Shown one piece after another: positions 36,080 through 47,605 of a stretch of 64,000 bases of DNA. The stretch's first letter is position 1. The number at the start of each line of letters is the position of its first letter. A model generated the notes under the pieces. It worked only from the letters and a program-made list of their open reading frames with translations, had not been told where the DNA came from and did not search any database. Source of the stretch: Gordonia sp. SID5947 (GTDB taxonomy: Bacteria; Actinomycetota; Actinomycetes; Mycobacteriales; Mycobacteriaceae); the NCBI RefSeq assembly GCF_009862785.1, contig NZ_WWHU01000001.1, positions 1,736,001 through 1,800,000 of the forward strand. The letters are read 5' to 3'. Made by a program: the position numbers and the translations under genes.

Positions 36080-38152
36080 ATGACGCTGACGAGCCCTGCT
36101 CTCGCCCTCCCGGTGCGCACGTCGCGGTTGCGGACCTATGCCATGACCCCGCCGGTCCACTTCACGGTCGCCTACACGATCAATCCCTGGATGGACCCCT
36201 CGACGCCGGTGGACTCCGACCTCGCGATCGCTCAATGGCGCCGTCTGCGTGCGGCCTACCAAACCCTCGGCCACACCGTCCGAGTGGTCGATCCGCACCC
36301 TGACCTTCCAGACATGGTCTACGCAGCCAACGGCGGTCTCAGCATCAGCGGACACACGGTCGCGGCTCGCTTCGCATTTCCCGAACGCGGCCCGGAGGGC
36401 GACCTCTATGCGGCCTGGCTCGAGGCCAACGGGCTCGGTCCGGTCCATCGGACTGTCGGCATCCAGGAAGGCGAAGGTGACTTCCTGGTCGTCGGAGAGC
36501 GCATCCTCGCCGGTACCGGATTTCGCAGCCACCGTGACACCCACGCCGAGATCGCGTCGATCACCGGAATGCCTGTGGTGACCCTCGAACTGATCGATCC
36601 GCGCTTCTATCACCTCGACACCGCGCTCGGTGTGCTCGACGACGAGAACATCGCGTACTACCCACCTGCGTTCTCCCCTGCGTCGCAAACGCTGCTCGCC
36701 GAGCTGTACCCCGAAGCCATCGTCGCCACAGATTCCGACGCCGCAGTCCTGGGCCTGAATCTCGTCTCCGACGGTCGGCACGTCGTGATGACCGATGCGG
36801 CCCCGCGCCTCGCCCGGTCACTCCGCACCGCCGGGTACCAACCCGTCGAGATCGATCTCTCCGAACTCCTCAAAGGCGGCGGTGGCATCAAGTGCTGCAC
36901 CCTAGAATTGAGGGGCACCGACAAGGAGGTCGTCATGTCGTCTCCTGCGACCGTTCCCGCCGCCTCACCTCCGGCTGAACCTCATGTCGCACAAAACTAT
37001 TCGCCACTACCGGTCACCGCCGCGACTGCCGAGGGCTGCTGGATCACCGACGTCGACGGGCGACGTTTTCTCGACTGCCTCGGCGCGTACTCGGCCGTCA
37101 ACTTCGGCCACCGCAATCCCCGGATCGTCGCCGCGGCGACCGCCCAACTCGACCGGATCACGTTGACCAGCCGCGCTTTTCGATCCGACCGACTCGAACC
37201 GTTCTGCGCCGCGCTCTCAGCGCTGTGTGACAAAGACATGGTGCTGCCGATGAACACCGGCGCCGAGGCAGTCGAATCGGCGATCAAGGTGGCCCGCAAA
37301 TGGGGTTACGACGTCAAGGGTGTGCCTGCGGGTCAGGCGAAGATCGTGGTCGCCGACGGCAACTTTCATGGCCGCACCGTCACCATCGTGAGTTTCAGCG
37401 ACGACCCCGTCGCACGAGACGGCTTCGGCCCGTACACTCCCGGATTCGTGCGCGTGCCGTATGGGGACGCGACAGCCATCGCATCCGCTGTCGACGAGAA
37501 CACGGTCGCCGTTCTCCTCGAGCCGATCCAGGGCGAAGCCGGGATCATCGTGCCACCGGACGACTACCTACGTCGCGTCCGTTCGCTCTGCACCGAGCAC
37601 GACGTCCTGATGATCGCCGATGAGATCCAGTCCGGGCTCGGCCGGACGGGAACGACCCTCGCCGTGCAGCACTGGGACGTGGAGCCCGACATCTACACCC
37701 TGGGCAAGGCGCTGGGCGGGGGCATCCTGCCCGTCTCGGCCGTGGTGGCCGACCGGGAGGTCCTCGGGGTGTTGCACCCCGGCGAACACGGATCCACGTT
37801 CGGCGGTAATCCACTGGCCGCCGCGGTCGGGCACACCGTGGTCGACATGCTGGCCGAGGGCACATGGCAGGCCCGTGCCGCCGAACTCGGCGACCGCCTA
37901 CACACCCGGTTGCGCGATCTCATCGGGCACGGCGTGGTCGCGGTCCGTGGTCTGGGCCTGTGGGCCGGGATCGACGTGGAACCGTCGCTCGGCAGCGGAA
38001 AGGACATCTGTGTGCGCCTGGCCGGTCGCGGAATCCTGGCGAAGGACACCCACGGCTCGACGCTTCGGCTCGCTCCGCCCCTCGTGATCACCGAGGCGGA
38101 GATCGACTGGGCGGTCGATCAGCTCGCGGAGGTCGTAGGCTCGGCAGGGTGA
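36080..38152 (+). CDS. rocD: Dimethylargininase-like and ornithine aminotransferase in one ORF
   Basis: Residues 1 to about 280 are an amidinotransferase-fold hydrolase (DDAH/arginine-deiminase-like): DMVYAANGGLSI, GEGDFLVVGERILAGTGFRSHRDTHAE split over residues 130-160, and the catalytic Cys in GGGIKCCTLELRG. Residues 286-690 form ornithine-oxo-acid transaminase: NTGAEAVESAIKVARKWGYD, ADEIQSGLGRTG, PLP Lys in YTLGKALGGG and GEHGSTFGGNPLAAA. An internal ATG at 36935 has AAGGAGG 7 nt upstream, so RocD may also be made alone. In mycobacteria the two are separate adjacent genes. The product would convert arginine derivatives and ornithine toward glutamate semialdehyde. Confidence 0.85.
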   Translation: MTLTSPALALPVRTSRLRTYAMTPPVHFTVAYTINPWMDPSTPVDSDLAIAQWRRLRAAYQTLGHTVRVVDPHPDLPDMVYAANGGLSISGHTVAARFAFPERGPEGDLYAAWLEANGLGPVHRTVGIQEGEGDFLVVGERILAGTGFRSHRDTHAEIASITGMPVVTLELIDPRFYHLDTALGVLDDENIAYYPPAFSPASQTLLAELYPEAIVATDSDAAVLGLNLVSDGRHVVMTDAAPRLARSLRTAGYQPVEIDLSELLKGGGGIKCCTLELRGTDKEVVMSSPATVPAASPPAEPHVAQNYSPLPVTAATAEGCWITDVDGRRFLDCLGAYSAVNFGHRNPRIVAAATAQLDRITLTSRAFRSDRLEPFCAALSALCDKDMVLPMNTGAEAVESAIKVARKWGYDVKGVPAGQAKIVVADGNFHGRTVTIVSFSDDPVARDGFGPYTPGFVRVPYGDATAIASAVDENTVAVLLEPIQGEAGIIVPPDDYLRRVRSLCTEHDVLMIADEIQSGLGRTGTTLAVQHWDVEPDIYTLGKALGGGILPVSAVVADREVLGVLHPGEHGSTFGGNPLAAAVGHTVVDMLAEGTWQARAAELGDRLHTRLRDLIGHGVVAVRGLGLWAGIDVEPSLGSGKDICVRLAGRGILAKDTHGSTLRLAPPLVITEAEIDWAVDQLAEVVGSAG

Positions 38153-38790
38153 CCGACGATCGACTCGCCGCAGGCATCCCGACGAACCGCCGAGTACTGC
38201 TCATCCGGCACGGGCAGACCGAATGGTCGTTGAGCGACCGGCACACCGGCCGCACCGACATCGACCTCACCGCGCGGGGAGCGGAGGACGCTCGCGCACT
38301 TGTCGGCATCGCCGACCGCCTCGGCCTCGCGACACCATACGTCTTCGCCTCGCCGAGGCTGCGTGCCCAGCGCACCGCCGAACTCGCCGGCCTCGCCGTG
38401 GACGAGGTCGATGACCGCTTCGCCGAATGGGATTACGGGGATTACGAAGGCCGCACCCGCGCAGAGATCCACGCCGACGGCGATCCCGACTGGACGATCT
38501 GGACTCACGGCGGACCGCACGGTGAATCCGTCGACGACATGACCACCCGAGTCGACCGCGCGGTCGACCTCGTCGAGGAGCGCCTGACACGGTCCGATGT
38601 GATCATCGTGTCCCACGGACACTTCTCCCGGTCGTTTGTCTGCCGTTTTCTGGACTGGCCGATCGGCCAGGGCGCCGCGATCGACCTGCGGCCCGCAGGT
38701 GCGGCGCTGCTCATGCAGCTGGGGAGTGATCGACGGCTGTGCGCACTGGTCGGACCGGAAGGAGCCGCCGCCACTCACCTGGCGCTCTGA
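38149..38790 (+). CDS. Histidine phosphatase (phosphoglycerate-mutase-like) family protein
   Basis: The 213-residue protein carries the phosphohistidine motif LIRHGQTEWS at residue 18, a second Arg/Glu site in SPRLRAQRTAEL and EWDYGDYEGRT, and the late IIVSHGHFSRSF histidine. It is a small-substrate phosphatase of unknown target. The GTG start overlaps the rocD stop (GTGA), so it is likely co-expressed with arginine catabolism. It converges on tspO. Confidence 0.9.
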   Translation: MTDDRLAAGIPTNRRVLLIRHGQTEWSLSDRHTGRTDIDLTARGAEDARALVGIADRLGLATPYVFASPRLRAQRTAELAGLAVDEVDDRFAEWDYGDYEGRTRAEIHADGDPDWTIWTHGGPHGESVDDMTTRVDRAVDLVEERLTRSDVIIVSHGHFSRSFVCRFLDWPIGQGAAIDLRPAGAALLMQLGSDRRLCALVGPEGAAATHLAL

Positions 38791-38803
38791 CCGTCGGAAC
38801 GGC

Positions 38804-39289
38804 TCACCCGTCCCGATTCAGCCACCAGGTGCTCGTCGACAGCGCGGTCGCGAACGCGCACCAGGCGGGATACGACGCGAGCGCCACGCCCGCACGCCGG
38901 TCGACGCGCGCGCTGCGGAGAGCCAGGTCGGCGCTGCTCGCGGTGAGTACCGCGGCAAGAATCGATGCACCGCCCAATCGGTGCTGCCCGAAATACACCC
39001 AGGTCCACCCCGCGTTGAGCGCGAGATTCGCTCCGAGCGCGCCGATGTACGCGCGACGCGCTGCGTCGTCTCCGACATCTCTCAACCCATCGATCGTGGC
39101 GGCTGAGGTGACCGCGAGGTCGGCGTACAACGCTGTCCAGGCGACGGGGAAGACCCAGTTCGGCGGCACAAAGCGCGGCTTACGCAAGGTCGGATACCAC
39201 GATTCGACGGCAGGCTTGGTGACCACGCTGCCGACGACTGCGGCAGCGGCCGAAGCCAACGTGGTCCCGGTCAGGGTGGAAATGCGCAT
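38804..39289 (-). CDS. tspO: TspO/MBR family membrane protein
   Basis: The 161-residue protein has five membrane helices and the TspO signature: WYPTLRKPRFVPPNWVFPVAWT, ALGANLALNAGWTWVYFG (split within residues 30-120) and SYPAWCAFATAL. Bacterial TspO proteins bind porphyrins and affect tetrapyrrole and stress responses. It stands alone between the phosphatase and the DUF255 gene. The ATG at 39289 fits the expected short N-terminus. Confidence 0.9.
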   Translation of the reverse strand: MRISTLTGTTLASAAAAVVGSVVTKPAVESWYPTLRKPRFVPPNWVFPVAWTALYADLAVTSAATIDGLRDVGDDAARRAYIGALGANLALNAGWTWVYFGQHRLGGASILAAVLTASSADLALRSARVDRRAGVALASYPAWCAFATALSTSTWWLNRDG

Positions 39290-39394
39290 ACCGCCGTTCT
39301 ACCCGAAAGACGCGACAGTTCCCGCCGACCGGGCGCAGCTTGTCGCCGATCGGGCAGGCCATCCACCTGTCCTCAGGGAGATGGCTGTCCGGGA

Positions 39395-41429
<2,035 letters not shown>

Positions 41430-41455
<26 letters not shown>

Positions 41456-41783
41456 CGGGCTGCACCCTGTCTCTGGTGTCGGGGTCTGTGGTGTCGGGGT
41501 CTGTGGTGTCGGCATCGGCGGTGGCCGGACTTCCCTCACCGTCGACAACCGAATCGGTGCCGTCGTCGAATGCCTGATCCGGTTCCGGATGGTCGGCGTC
41601 AAAGGTCTTCGGCAGCTTCTTCAACTGCGAGTTCATCGACCTGATCAGGAGCGCCGTGGCCACGAGCAGGACGACGATGATGAGCAGGCCGAGGGGCGAG
41701 GCCTTGCCGAACTCGGGCCCCTCGGGCTGCTGAGCCGCCAGGATCTGGTAGCTGGCCACGTGCATCGGGTTCAGCGGGCTCAT
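41430..41783 (-). CDS. Small single-pass membrane protein (Rv1083-like position)
   Basis: The 117-residue product has one transmembrane helix (about residues 30-52, [19 protein letters not shown]) and a basic stop-transfer ([15 protein letters not shown]). Its acidic C-terminal tail carries the repeated TTDPD units encoded by a 15-bp tandem repeat at 41470-41515. The start at 41783 overlaps the mca stop (ATGA). It sits between mca and the DUF255 gene, as Rv1083 does. The function is unknown, perhaps linked to mca or the DUF255 protein. Confidence 0.75.
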
Positions 41784-42676
41784 GGCTCCTCGATTCCCGC
41801 GAACAGATCGGTTTCCGGGATCGAGGTCTTGACTCGTGTCTGCGCGAGCTCGAACTCCTCGGTCGGCCACAGCCGCTGCTGCCACTCGAGCGGCACCGCG
41901 AAGAAGACCCCGTTCGGATCGATCTGGGTCGCATGTGCCCGCAGCGCGTCGTCACGCTGTGGGAAGTACTTGCCGCATTCGACCTGGGTCGTCACCCGAC
42001 CCATCAGGTCTCCACGACCGGGCTCCCACTTGCTGAGCCATTCCGTGAACGGACTCTCCTGACCGTGCCGTTCGAACTCGTCGGAGAACAGAACCATTCG
42101 ATCCCGGATGAACCCATGCGTGTAATAGATCTTCGACACGGTCCACGGTTCGCCGGTTCCGGGGTACGCCTCCGGGTCGCCGGCTCGCTCGAACGCGGCG
42201 AGCGACACCTCGTGATCCCGGATGTGATCCGGATGCGGATAACCGCCCCGCTCGTCGTAAGTGACCATCACGTGCGGCCGGAACTCCCGGACCACGCGGA
42301 CGAGCGCTTCGATGGCCTCCTCGATGGGGATGGCGGCGAATGACCCCTCGGGCACGGGAGGCAGCGGATCGCCCTCGGGAAGACCGGAGTCGACGAAACC
42401 GAGCCACATCTGCTCGACCCCGAGCGCCGCGGCCGCGTTCGCCATCTCCTCTTTGCGGACCTCACTCATCCGCTCTTTCACGCCCGGGCGGTCCATGGCC
42501 GGGTTCAGGATGTCGCCACGCTCACCACCGGTGAGCGTGACCACGAGCACGTCGTGGCCCTCGGCCGCATACTTCGCGGTCGTCGCGGCGCCCTTGCTGG
42601 ACTCGTCATCCGGGTGAGCATGCACCGCCATCAGACGGAGACCTGCATGCGGTCCACCTGTGTGAGATTCGGTCAC
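41780..42676 (-). CDS. mca: Mycothiol S-conjugate amidase
   Basis: Mca cleaves mycothiol S-conjugates of toxins to mercapturic acids, a detoxification step in actinobacteria. The 298-residue protein has the zinc site [44 protein letters not shown] and a C-terminus with ETDLFAGI. It is clearly the amidase rather than the deacetylase MshB, by length and the [10 protein letters not shown] form. The GTG start at 42676 follows GAGGAAGC. This gene establishes mycothiol use by the host. Confidence 0.95.
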   Translation of the reverse strand: MTESHTGGPHAGLRLMAVHAHPDDESSKGAATTAKYAAEGHDVLVVTLTGGERGDILNPAMDRPGVKERMSEVRKEEMANAAAALGVEQMWLGFVDSGLPEGDPLPPVPEGSFAAIPIEEAIEALVRVVREFRPHVMVTYDERGGYPHPDHIRDHEVSLAAFERAGDPEAYPGTGEPWTVSKIYYTHGFIRDRMVLFSDEFERHGQESPFTEWLSKWEPGRGDLMGRVTTQVECGKYFPQRDDALRAHATQIDPNGVFFAVPLEWQQRLWPTEEFELAQTRVKTSIPETDLFAGIEEP

Positions 42677-42724
42677 GCTTCCTCACCTTCGGATAGGTAC
42701 TGCTCCCATGGTAGGTATTGACGC

Positions 42725-43195
42725 GTGAACAGTTCAGACGGGGGCACCGGCGCCGGGGAGAACACGCCGCGCAGTGGCCCTCGGGCGACCTACCCGACGC
42801 AGCAGTCGCCGACCAGTAGGCGCCGGTGGTTCATCGCGCTGTCTGCGCTGGTGGTGGTCGTGGGTCTCGCGCTCGCCGCTCTGGGCTATTCGAAATTCGC
42901 CAACCCGGAGGTCTCCGGCGAGGCGTCCGGATATCAGATCCTGAATCCCTCCACGGTTGCGGTGCAGATCACCATCACACGGCGCGATCCGGGGCAGCCG
43001 GCCGCCTGCGTGGTGCGCGGACGCTCGGCAGACGGCGACGAGACGGGTCGGCGGGAGATCCTCATCCCGCCGGGCACGCAGACCCAGGTGGGGGTGCACA
43101 CCGAGGTGAGCACGTCCAAGCCTCCCGTTATCGGCGAGGTCTTCGGTTGCACCACCGATGTGCCCGCGTATCTGACCGCCCCCTCTGAACCGTGA
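42725..43195 (+). CDS. DUF4307 single-pass membrane protein
   Basis: The 156-residue protein has a Pro/Ser/Thr-rich cytoplasmic start and one membrane helix (about residues 35-58, FIALSALVVVVGLALAALG). Its external domain has YQILNPSTVAVQITITRRDPGQPAACVVRGR and the final VFGCTTDVPAYL. Position next to mca matches Rv1081c. The stop overlaps the YhhQ start (GTGA). The function is unknown. Confidence 0.88.
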   Translation: MNSSDGGTGAGENTPRSGPRATYPTQQSPTSRRRWFIALSALVVVVGLALAALGYSKFANPEVSGEASGYQILNPSTVAVQITITRRDPGQPAACVVRGRSADGDETGRREILIPPGTQTQVGVHTEVSTSKPPVIGEVFGCTTDVPAYLTAPSEP

Positions 43196-43947
43196 CCACG
43201 TCGACGCGCGAGCGCGCGGTCTTCGCGACCGTGGCGACCCCGTACTACGCGTACCTGATGGCGCTGTTCGTCGGCGTGATGCTCGTCAGCAACATCACGG
43301 GCACCAAGGGTGTCGTCCTGTTCGACGACTGGCTGAACGTCTCGCTCGGACCCATCCAGATGAACGGCCTGGTCACCGACGGCGCGTTCTACCTGTTTCC
43401 TCTGGCGTACGTACTCGGCGACGTGATCAGCGAGGTCTACGGGTTCCGCGCGATGCGTCGGGCGATCCTCGCCGGTTTCGCCGTGTTGTTGATCGCCTCG
43501 ATCTGCTTTTGGCTGACCATCGAGCTGCCGGCCGCGGACTTCTACGAAGGCCAGGAAGCATTCCGGACGGTCGCGGGCGTGGTCCCCCAGTTCCTGCTCG
43601 CCGGACTGGCCGGCTATCTCGCCGGTGAGTTCCTGAACTCGTTCGTGCTCGTGAAGATGAAGGAACGCGCGGGCGAACGTCACCTGTGGGCGCGCCTGAT
43701 CGGCTCGACGGTGGTCGGCGAGTTCGCCGACACCCTCGTTTTCTGTTCGATTGCGGCGACCGCTCTGGGGATTTCCAGCTGGGGCGATTTCATCAATTAC
43801 ACGGTCGTCGGATTCGTCTGGAAGACGTTGGTGGAGATAGTGATCATGCCGGTGACGTACCTGGTCGTCGGGTGGCTCAAGAGGGTTGAGCCCAGCTACG
43901 CAGAAGCACTCCGACAGGCGCGCTCAGACGGTTCTGATGTGCTTTAG
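43192..43947 (+). CDS. Queuosine precursor transporter (YhhQ/QueT-like)
   Basis: The 251-residue protein has six to seven membrane helices and YhhQ-family landmarks: MLVSNITGTKGVVLFDDW, DGAFYLFPLAYVLGDVISEVYGFR and the C-terminal FADTLVFCSIAATAL. The family imports queuine or its precursor for tRNA modification. It overlaps the DUF4307 gene by 4 bp and lies upstream of greA. Other queuosine genes are not in the window. Confidence 0.9.
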   Translation: MTTSTRERAVFATVATPYYAYLMALFVGVMLVSNITGTKGVVLFDDWLNVSLGPIQMNGLVTDGAFYLFPLAYVLGDVISEVYGFRAMRRAILAGFAVLLIASICFWLTIELPAADFYEGQEAFRTVAGVVPQFLLAGLAGYLAGEFLNSFVLVKMKERAGERHLWARLIGSTVVGEFADTLVFCSIAATALGISSWGDFINYTVVGFVWKTLVEIVIMPVTYLVVGWLKRVEPSYAEALRQARSDGSDVL

Positions 43948-44072
43948 CTCTCAGTGACTGGTATCCTCAACTGATACACGGCTCCGCGAGGGGTCGTGTT
44001 GCTGCATTTTGAGCAGTCCATATGTCCGGTTGGAGAAACCGCCCGGGCGCGGACAACACAAAGGAGTGACCG

Positions 44073-44567
44073 ATGACCGACACACAGGTGACGTGGCTGA
44101 CCCAGGAGTCGCATGACCGCCTCAAGGGCGAACTGGATTCACTGATCGCCAATCGACCGGTCATTGCTGCGGAGATCAACGAGCGTCGTGAAGAAGGCGA
44201 CCTCAAGGAGAACGGCGGCTACCACGCGGCCCGCGAAGAGCAGGGCCAGCAGGAGGCGCGCATCCGTCAGCTCCAGGAGTTGCTGAACAATGCGAAGGTC
44301 GGCGAAGCACCGACGCAGTCGGGTGTCGCGCTGCCGGGATCGGTTGTCAAGGTCTATTACGACGGCGACGAGAGCGACACCGAGACCTTCCTGATCGCGA
44401 CCCGCGAGGAGAGCGCCAAGGGTGGGTCGATCGAGACCTACTCGCCGAGCTCGCCCCTCGGCGCGGCACTGATCGACGCCAAGGTCGGCGAGACCCGCGA
44501 ATACTCCGTGCCGAGCGGCGCGGTGGTCAAGGTGACCCTCGTCAGCGCCGAGCCGTACCACAGCTGA
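44073..44567 (+). CDS. greA: Transcription elongation factor GreA
   Basis: GreA rescues backtracked RNA polymerase by stimulating transcript cleavage. The 164-residue protein has the N-terminal coiled coil tipped by the acidic [18 protein letters not shown] loop and the C-terminal FKBP-like domain ending [20 protein letters not shown]. The ATG at 44073 follows AAAGGAG. A long perfect terminator hairpin follows. Rv1080c is the equivalent. Confidence 0.97.
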   Translation: MTDTQVTWLTQESHDRLKGELDSLIANRPVIAAEINERREEGDLKENGGYHAAREEQGQQEARIRQLQELLNNAKVGEAPTQSGVALPGSVVKVYYDGDESDTETFLIATREESAKGGSIETYSPSSPLGAALIDAKVGETREYSVPSGAVVKVTLVSAEPYHS

Positions 44568-44591
44568 TCCATTCGCCGATGCGTCGGCGAC

Positions 44592-44628
44592 ATGACGGCC
44601 GGTGTCGAGTGTCGACACCGGCCGTCAT
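44592..44628 (+). terminator. greA terminator
   Basis: ATGACGGCCGGTGTCGA pairs perfectly (17 bp) with its complement around a 3-nt GTG loop, 25 bp after the greA stop. There is no strong T-run. Confidence 0.85.
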
Positions 44629-44639
44629 CTCGTGGTGGG

Positions 44640-45010
44640 GTCTATCTCGCCTGCCTTCGATTCCGGTTCTTGGCGGGCCTTCCACTCCCACACCGGTTGA
44701 GCACTTCGGTCGTGTACTGAAGATCGAGCCGATTTCCGCCGACCGGTACCGTCGCGTCGGTGGCGATGCCGGGGTTCTCTGACCCGCTCCGCCGGTGTGC
44801 CATCGTCGTTCCAGCGCCGGCGACCAGACGACTCGAACAGACCGGACGAATCTTCCTGCGAGCGCCGATCGACGCGCCGCATCGCCCGGAACAGTGATTC
44901 CACCTGTGCCGCCGTCGAACTCGGCGAGGATTTCCAGAAATCGTGAGGTGAGCGCAGCGATCTGGCCAGCAAGCCGACGACGCGCTCTCGGAGCTACGCA
45001 TCTGTCAGGT
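44640..45010 (-). pseudogene. Possible decayed DUF222/HNH-type gene remnant
   Basis: On the minus strand one frame reads LAGQIAALTSRFLEILAEFD, similar to the N-terminal helix of DUF222 proteins. Other frames read VGGNRLDLQYTTEVL further on. No single frame is long, no start or HNH motif is visible, and codon use is mixed. This looks like a degraded copy of the DUF222/HNH endonuclease-like families that are numerous in Gordonia. The call is tentative. The segment 45011-45125 holds nothing recognisable. Confidence 0.3.
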
Positions 45011-45129
45011 CACCGACTGCGCATCGCTCGGAGAGATGGTGGTCGGCGGATCGGCAGAAGTGACTTTCACGACAAGCCCCCGCAGGTCGAATGCAACTAC
45101 CCGAAGGGCCATCGACGAAGGACAAAGGA

Positions 45130-45180
45130 ACGTTCCGCGGAACGCAACGACCCGCAGGGCCACCGCGTTCCGCGGAACGT
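45130..45180. repeat. Palindrome pair and inverted repeat after the DUF4352 gene
   Basis: CGTTCCGCGGAACG, itself a perfect 14-nt palindrome, occurs at 45131-45144 and 45166-45179. With flanking bases the two copies make a 16-bp perfect inverted repeat (45130-45145 and 45165-45180). An imperfect direct repeat, ACCCGmAGGGCCA, lies before each copy. It ends 8 bp from the DUF4352 stop and may act as terminator or protein-binding site. Confidence 0.6.
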
Positions 45181-45187
45181 CACGGCG

Positions 45188-45967
45188 CTACTTCAGCGAA
45201 ACCTTCTCGCCGCCCGAGAACATCGAGTCGTGCAGTTCGACGGTCGCCGGGGCGGCGCCGGCCGGCATGTCGTAGACAATCCTGACCTGAACTGCGTTGC
45301 CGGGGTTGATGTTGTCCCACACCGCGACATCGGTGCTGTCGCTGTCGAGCGCGATCTGCGCGGAGGTGTCGGATTCAAAACTGCGGCCCTGTGAGTCCAG
45401 CAGCTTCTGATTGCTGGGCGAGAACCCCTGCGGCCTGTCGCCGATGTTCTTGACCGTCATTGCGACGATCACAAACTGTCCCTGCGCCTTCTGGGCGAGA
45501 TAGGGGTTGCTTCCCACGCTCTCGAGACCCCTCTCGACTCCGGTGACCACGAATTCGAACTTGCCGTCGCGGACCGGGCTGTTCATCGCCGCAGCATCAT
45601 CGTCATTCTGCGGCGCCGTCGCCGTGGGCACATCGGCTGCGGCGTTCGCCGCCGCGGGCACATCGGCTGGGGCGTTCGCCGCCGTGGCGTTTGCAGCCGC
45701 AGCGGTGTCGTCCGTCGCGTCGTCGGAACCCCCACCGGACACCGCGGCGATGATGATGAGCAGCATGAAGATTCCACCCATGACCCACGGCCACTTGCGC
45801 TTCTTCTTCGGCGACTGAACGGGCGGGATCGGCGCTCCGTACTGCGGAGCGGCGCCGTAATGATCGCCCGGGTACTGCTGCGGTGCCGCGTACTGGGGTG
45901 CTCCGCTGTACGGGGCGCCCTGCTGAGGAGCCGCGTACTGCTGCTCCGGATTCTGGGGATTGGTCAT
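45188..45967 (-). CDS. Pro/Tyr/Gln-rich membrane protein with DUF4352 domain (Pra-like)
   Basis: The 259-residue protein has a cytoplasmic low-complexity start rich in QY, AAPQQ and GAP repeats (residues 1-50) and a KKKRKW basic block. One membrane helix (about residues 60-80) follows, then an Ala-rich linker and an external DUF4352 domain ([34 protein letters not shown], and the final [18 protein letters not shown]). It corresponds by position and design to the M. tuberculosis proline-rich antigen (Pra, Rv1078), although the C-terminal domain differs. The ATG at 45967 has GAAGGATG upstream. Confidence 0.82.
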   Translation of the reverse strand: MTNPQNPEQQYAAPQQGAPYSGAPQYAAPQQYPGDHYGAAPQYGAPIPPVQSPKKKRKWPWVMGGIFMLLIIIAAVSGGGSDDATDDTAAAANATAANAPADVPAAANAAADVPTATAPQNDDDAAAMNSPVRDGKFEFVVTGVERGLESVGSNPYLAQKAQGQFVIVAMTVKNIGDRPQGFSPSNQKLLDSQGRSFESDTSAQIALDSDSTDVAVWDNINPGNAVQVRIVYDMPAGAAPATVELHDSMFSGGEKVSLK

Positions 45968-46434
45968 GATCATCCTTCTCACGTGCGATCCCCGGGAAGT
46001 GGGGGCCGCCTCGGGAGAGATATTGCAGCAGGGGTCTGACAATTCTGCGCGACAGCTACTTTCGATCAGGAACACAGCAGCCAGAGCCGCGACCCTGCCG
46101 GCGTCTCAATCGGTGATCCCGTCACCTTGTTTTCGACACCAAGAGCTGACATAGCGATGGATCGCTCGGCCCGGACCTCAGTCGGTTCAACAGCACCGCA
46201 GTCGCACAGTCGCCGACCTGCACGATGAATTCCGTATGCTCACCGACGATCTCGCAATTGCTACCGCCGCTGCTGGTATCCCCACATCGTTCGAAGCATC
46301 CTCGAGGCCTCGGCCGGACTCGACCACCCCACTACGCTCGTCGATCGCTAGCGCCACGGATTCCTGATCCGAATACGGCGATGACCCGACAACATCGACC
46401 GGACGTCACCGGTGCCCCTGCTGTGCAACGGCTT
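45968..46434. other. Gap without a recognised gene
   Basis: The 5' part is slightly AT-richer and should carry the promoter of the DUF4352 gene. On the plus strand from about 46200 a frame reads VADLHDEFRMLTDDLAIATAA and ends at 46365, without a good start or family. It may be a small gene remnant. No repeat or RNA gene was seen. Confidence 0.4.
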
Positions 46435-47559
46435 TCACGTCGCGTTGGCGAGGCTCTCCAGATTTCCGGTGGCGTCGATGTACTCCTGCACCCAGCGTTC
46501 GATCACGGCGGCGGACTTCTCCACCTTCTGGAACTGGCCGACGACTTGTCCCACCGGATTGAACGCCACGTCGATACTCTCGTCGGGGTGCTTGTGGGTC
46601 GCCGCCACCGCCATACCGGAGACCATGTACTGCAACGGCATTCCCAGCGGCTCCGGGTTGTTCGGGTCTTCCCATGCCTCGGTCCAGTCGTTGCGGAGCA
46701 TGCGGCACGGCTTGCCGGTGAACGACCGGCTGCGCACGGTGTCGCGACTACCGGCGTTGACATAGGCGGCCTGCTGGACCGGCGTGTTCTCGGACTCTTC
46801 GACCATCAACCACTGCGAACCGGTCCACGCACCCTGCGTACCCAGTGCCAATGCGGCGGCGATCTGCTGACCACTGCCGATGCCGCCGGCGGCCAGCACC
46901 GGACGCGGGGCGACCGCGGCGACGACCTGGGGCCAGAGCACGATCGAACCCACCTCTCCGCAGTGACCGCCACCCTCGCCGCCCTGGGCGATGATGATGT
47001 CCACATCGGCGTCGGCGTGCTTGAGCGCCTGCTGGGGTGAACCACACAGCGCGGCGACCTTGCGGCCCGACGCGTGGATCTTCTCGATCATGTCGACGGG
47101 CGGTGTACCGAGTGCGTTGGCGATCAGCTTCACCTTCGGGTGCTGCAGAGCGATCTCGACCTGCGGCGTCGCGGTCGCCTCGGTCCAACCGAGCAACTGC
47201 AGCGAGTTGTCGCCATCCTCGGCGAGGGGAACGCCGTGGTCGAGCAGCAGCTTGCGCCCGAAGTCCAGGGTCTCGGCGGGCACCATGTCCTGGAGCATCT
47301 TCGTCAGCTCCTCGGTGGACATGTCGGCATCCATCCCCTCGTACTTGTTGGGGATGACGATGTCGACACCGTACGGCCGATCCCCGATGTGCTCGTCGAT
47401 CCACTTGAGCTCGATCTCGAGCTGCTCGGGAGTGAACCCGACCGCCCCGAGCACGCCGAAGCCGCCTGCCTTGCTGACGGCGACCACCACATCACGGCAG
47501 TGGGTGAACGCGAAGATGGGGAACTCGATACCGAGCTCGTCACAGATCGGGGTGTGCAA
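46435..47559 (-). CDS. Nitronate monooxygenase (2-nitropropane dioxygenase family)
   Basis: The 374-residue FMN TIM-barrel enzyme shows PICDELGIEFPIFAFTHCRDVVVAVSKAGGFGVLGA split over residues 4-40, then IIIAQGGEGGGHCGEVGS and PVLAAGGIGSGQQIAAALALGTQGAWTGS (two pieces). The family oxidises alkyl nitronates, but many actinobacterial members act in lipid or steroid metabolism. The TTG start follows GAGGAG with 6-nt spacing. A KstR-like palindrome lies 47 bp upstream, suggesting control with sterol catabolism. Confidence 0.85.
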   Translation of the reverse strand: MHTPICDELGIEFPIFAFTHCRDVVVAVSKAGGFGVLGAVGFTPEQLEIELKWIDEHIGDRPYGVDIVIPNKYEGMDADMSTEELTKMLQDMVPAETLDFGRKLLLDHGVPLAEDGDNSLQLLGWTEATATPQVEIALQHPKVKLIANALGTPPVDMIEKIHASGRKVAALCGSPQQALKHADADVDIIIAQGGEGGGHCGEVGSIVLWPQVVAAVAPRPVLAAGGIGSGQQIAAALALGTQGAWTGSQWLMVEESENTPVQQAAYVNAGSRDTVRSRSFTGKPCRMLRNDWTEAWEDPNNPEPLGMPLQYMVSGMAVAATHKHPDESIDVAFNPVGQVVGQFQKVEKSAAVIERWVQEYIDATGNLESLANAT

Positions 47560-47605
47560 TTGAGACTCCTCAACACCAGTGGGTCGACACAGACAGAACA
47601 GAAAT

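Noticed and set aside
41470..41515. GTGTCGGGGTCTGTG repeat considered as a CRISPR-like array
   Set aside because: It is a contiguous 15-bp tandem repeat encoding TTDPD in a small membrane protein, without spacers.
46225..47040. 271-residue plus-strand frame over the nitronate monooxygenase gene
   Set aside because: It lies antisense to a well-conserved enzyme and has no family features.
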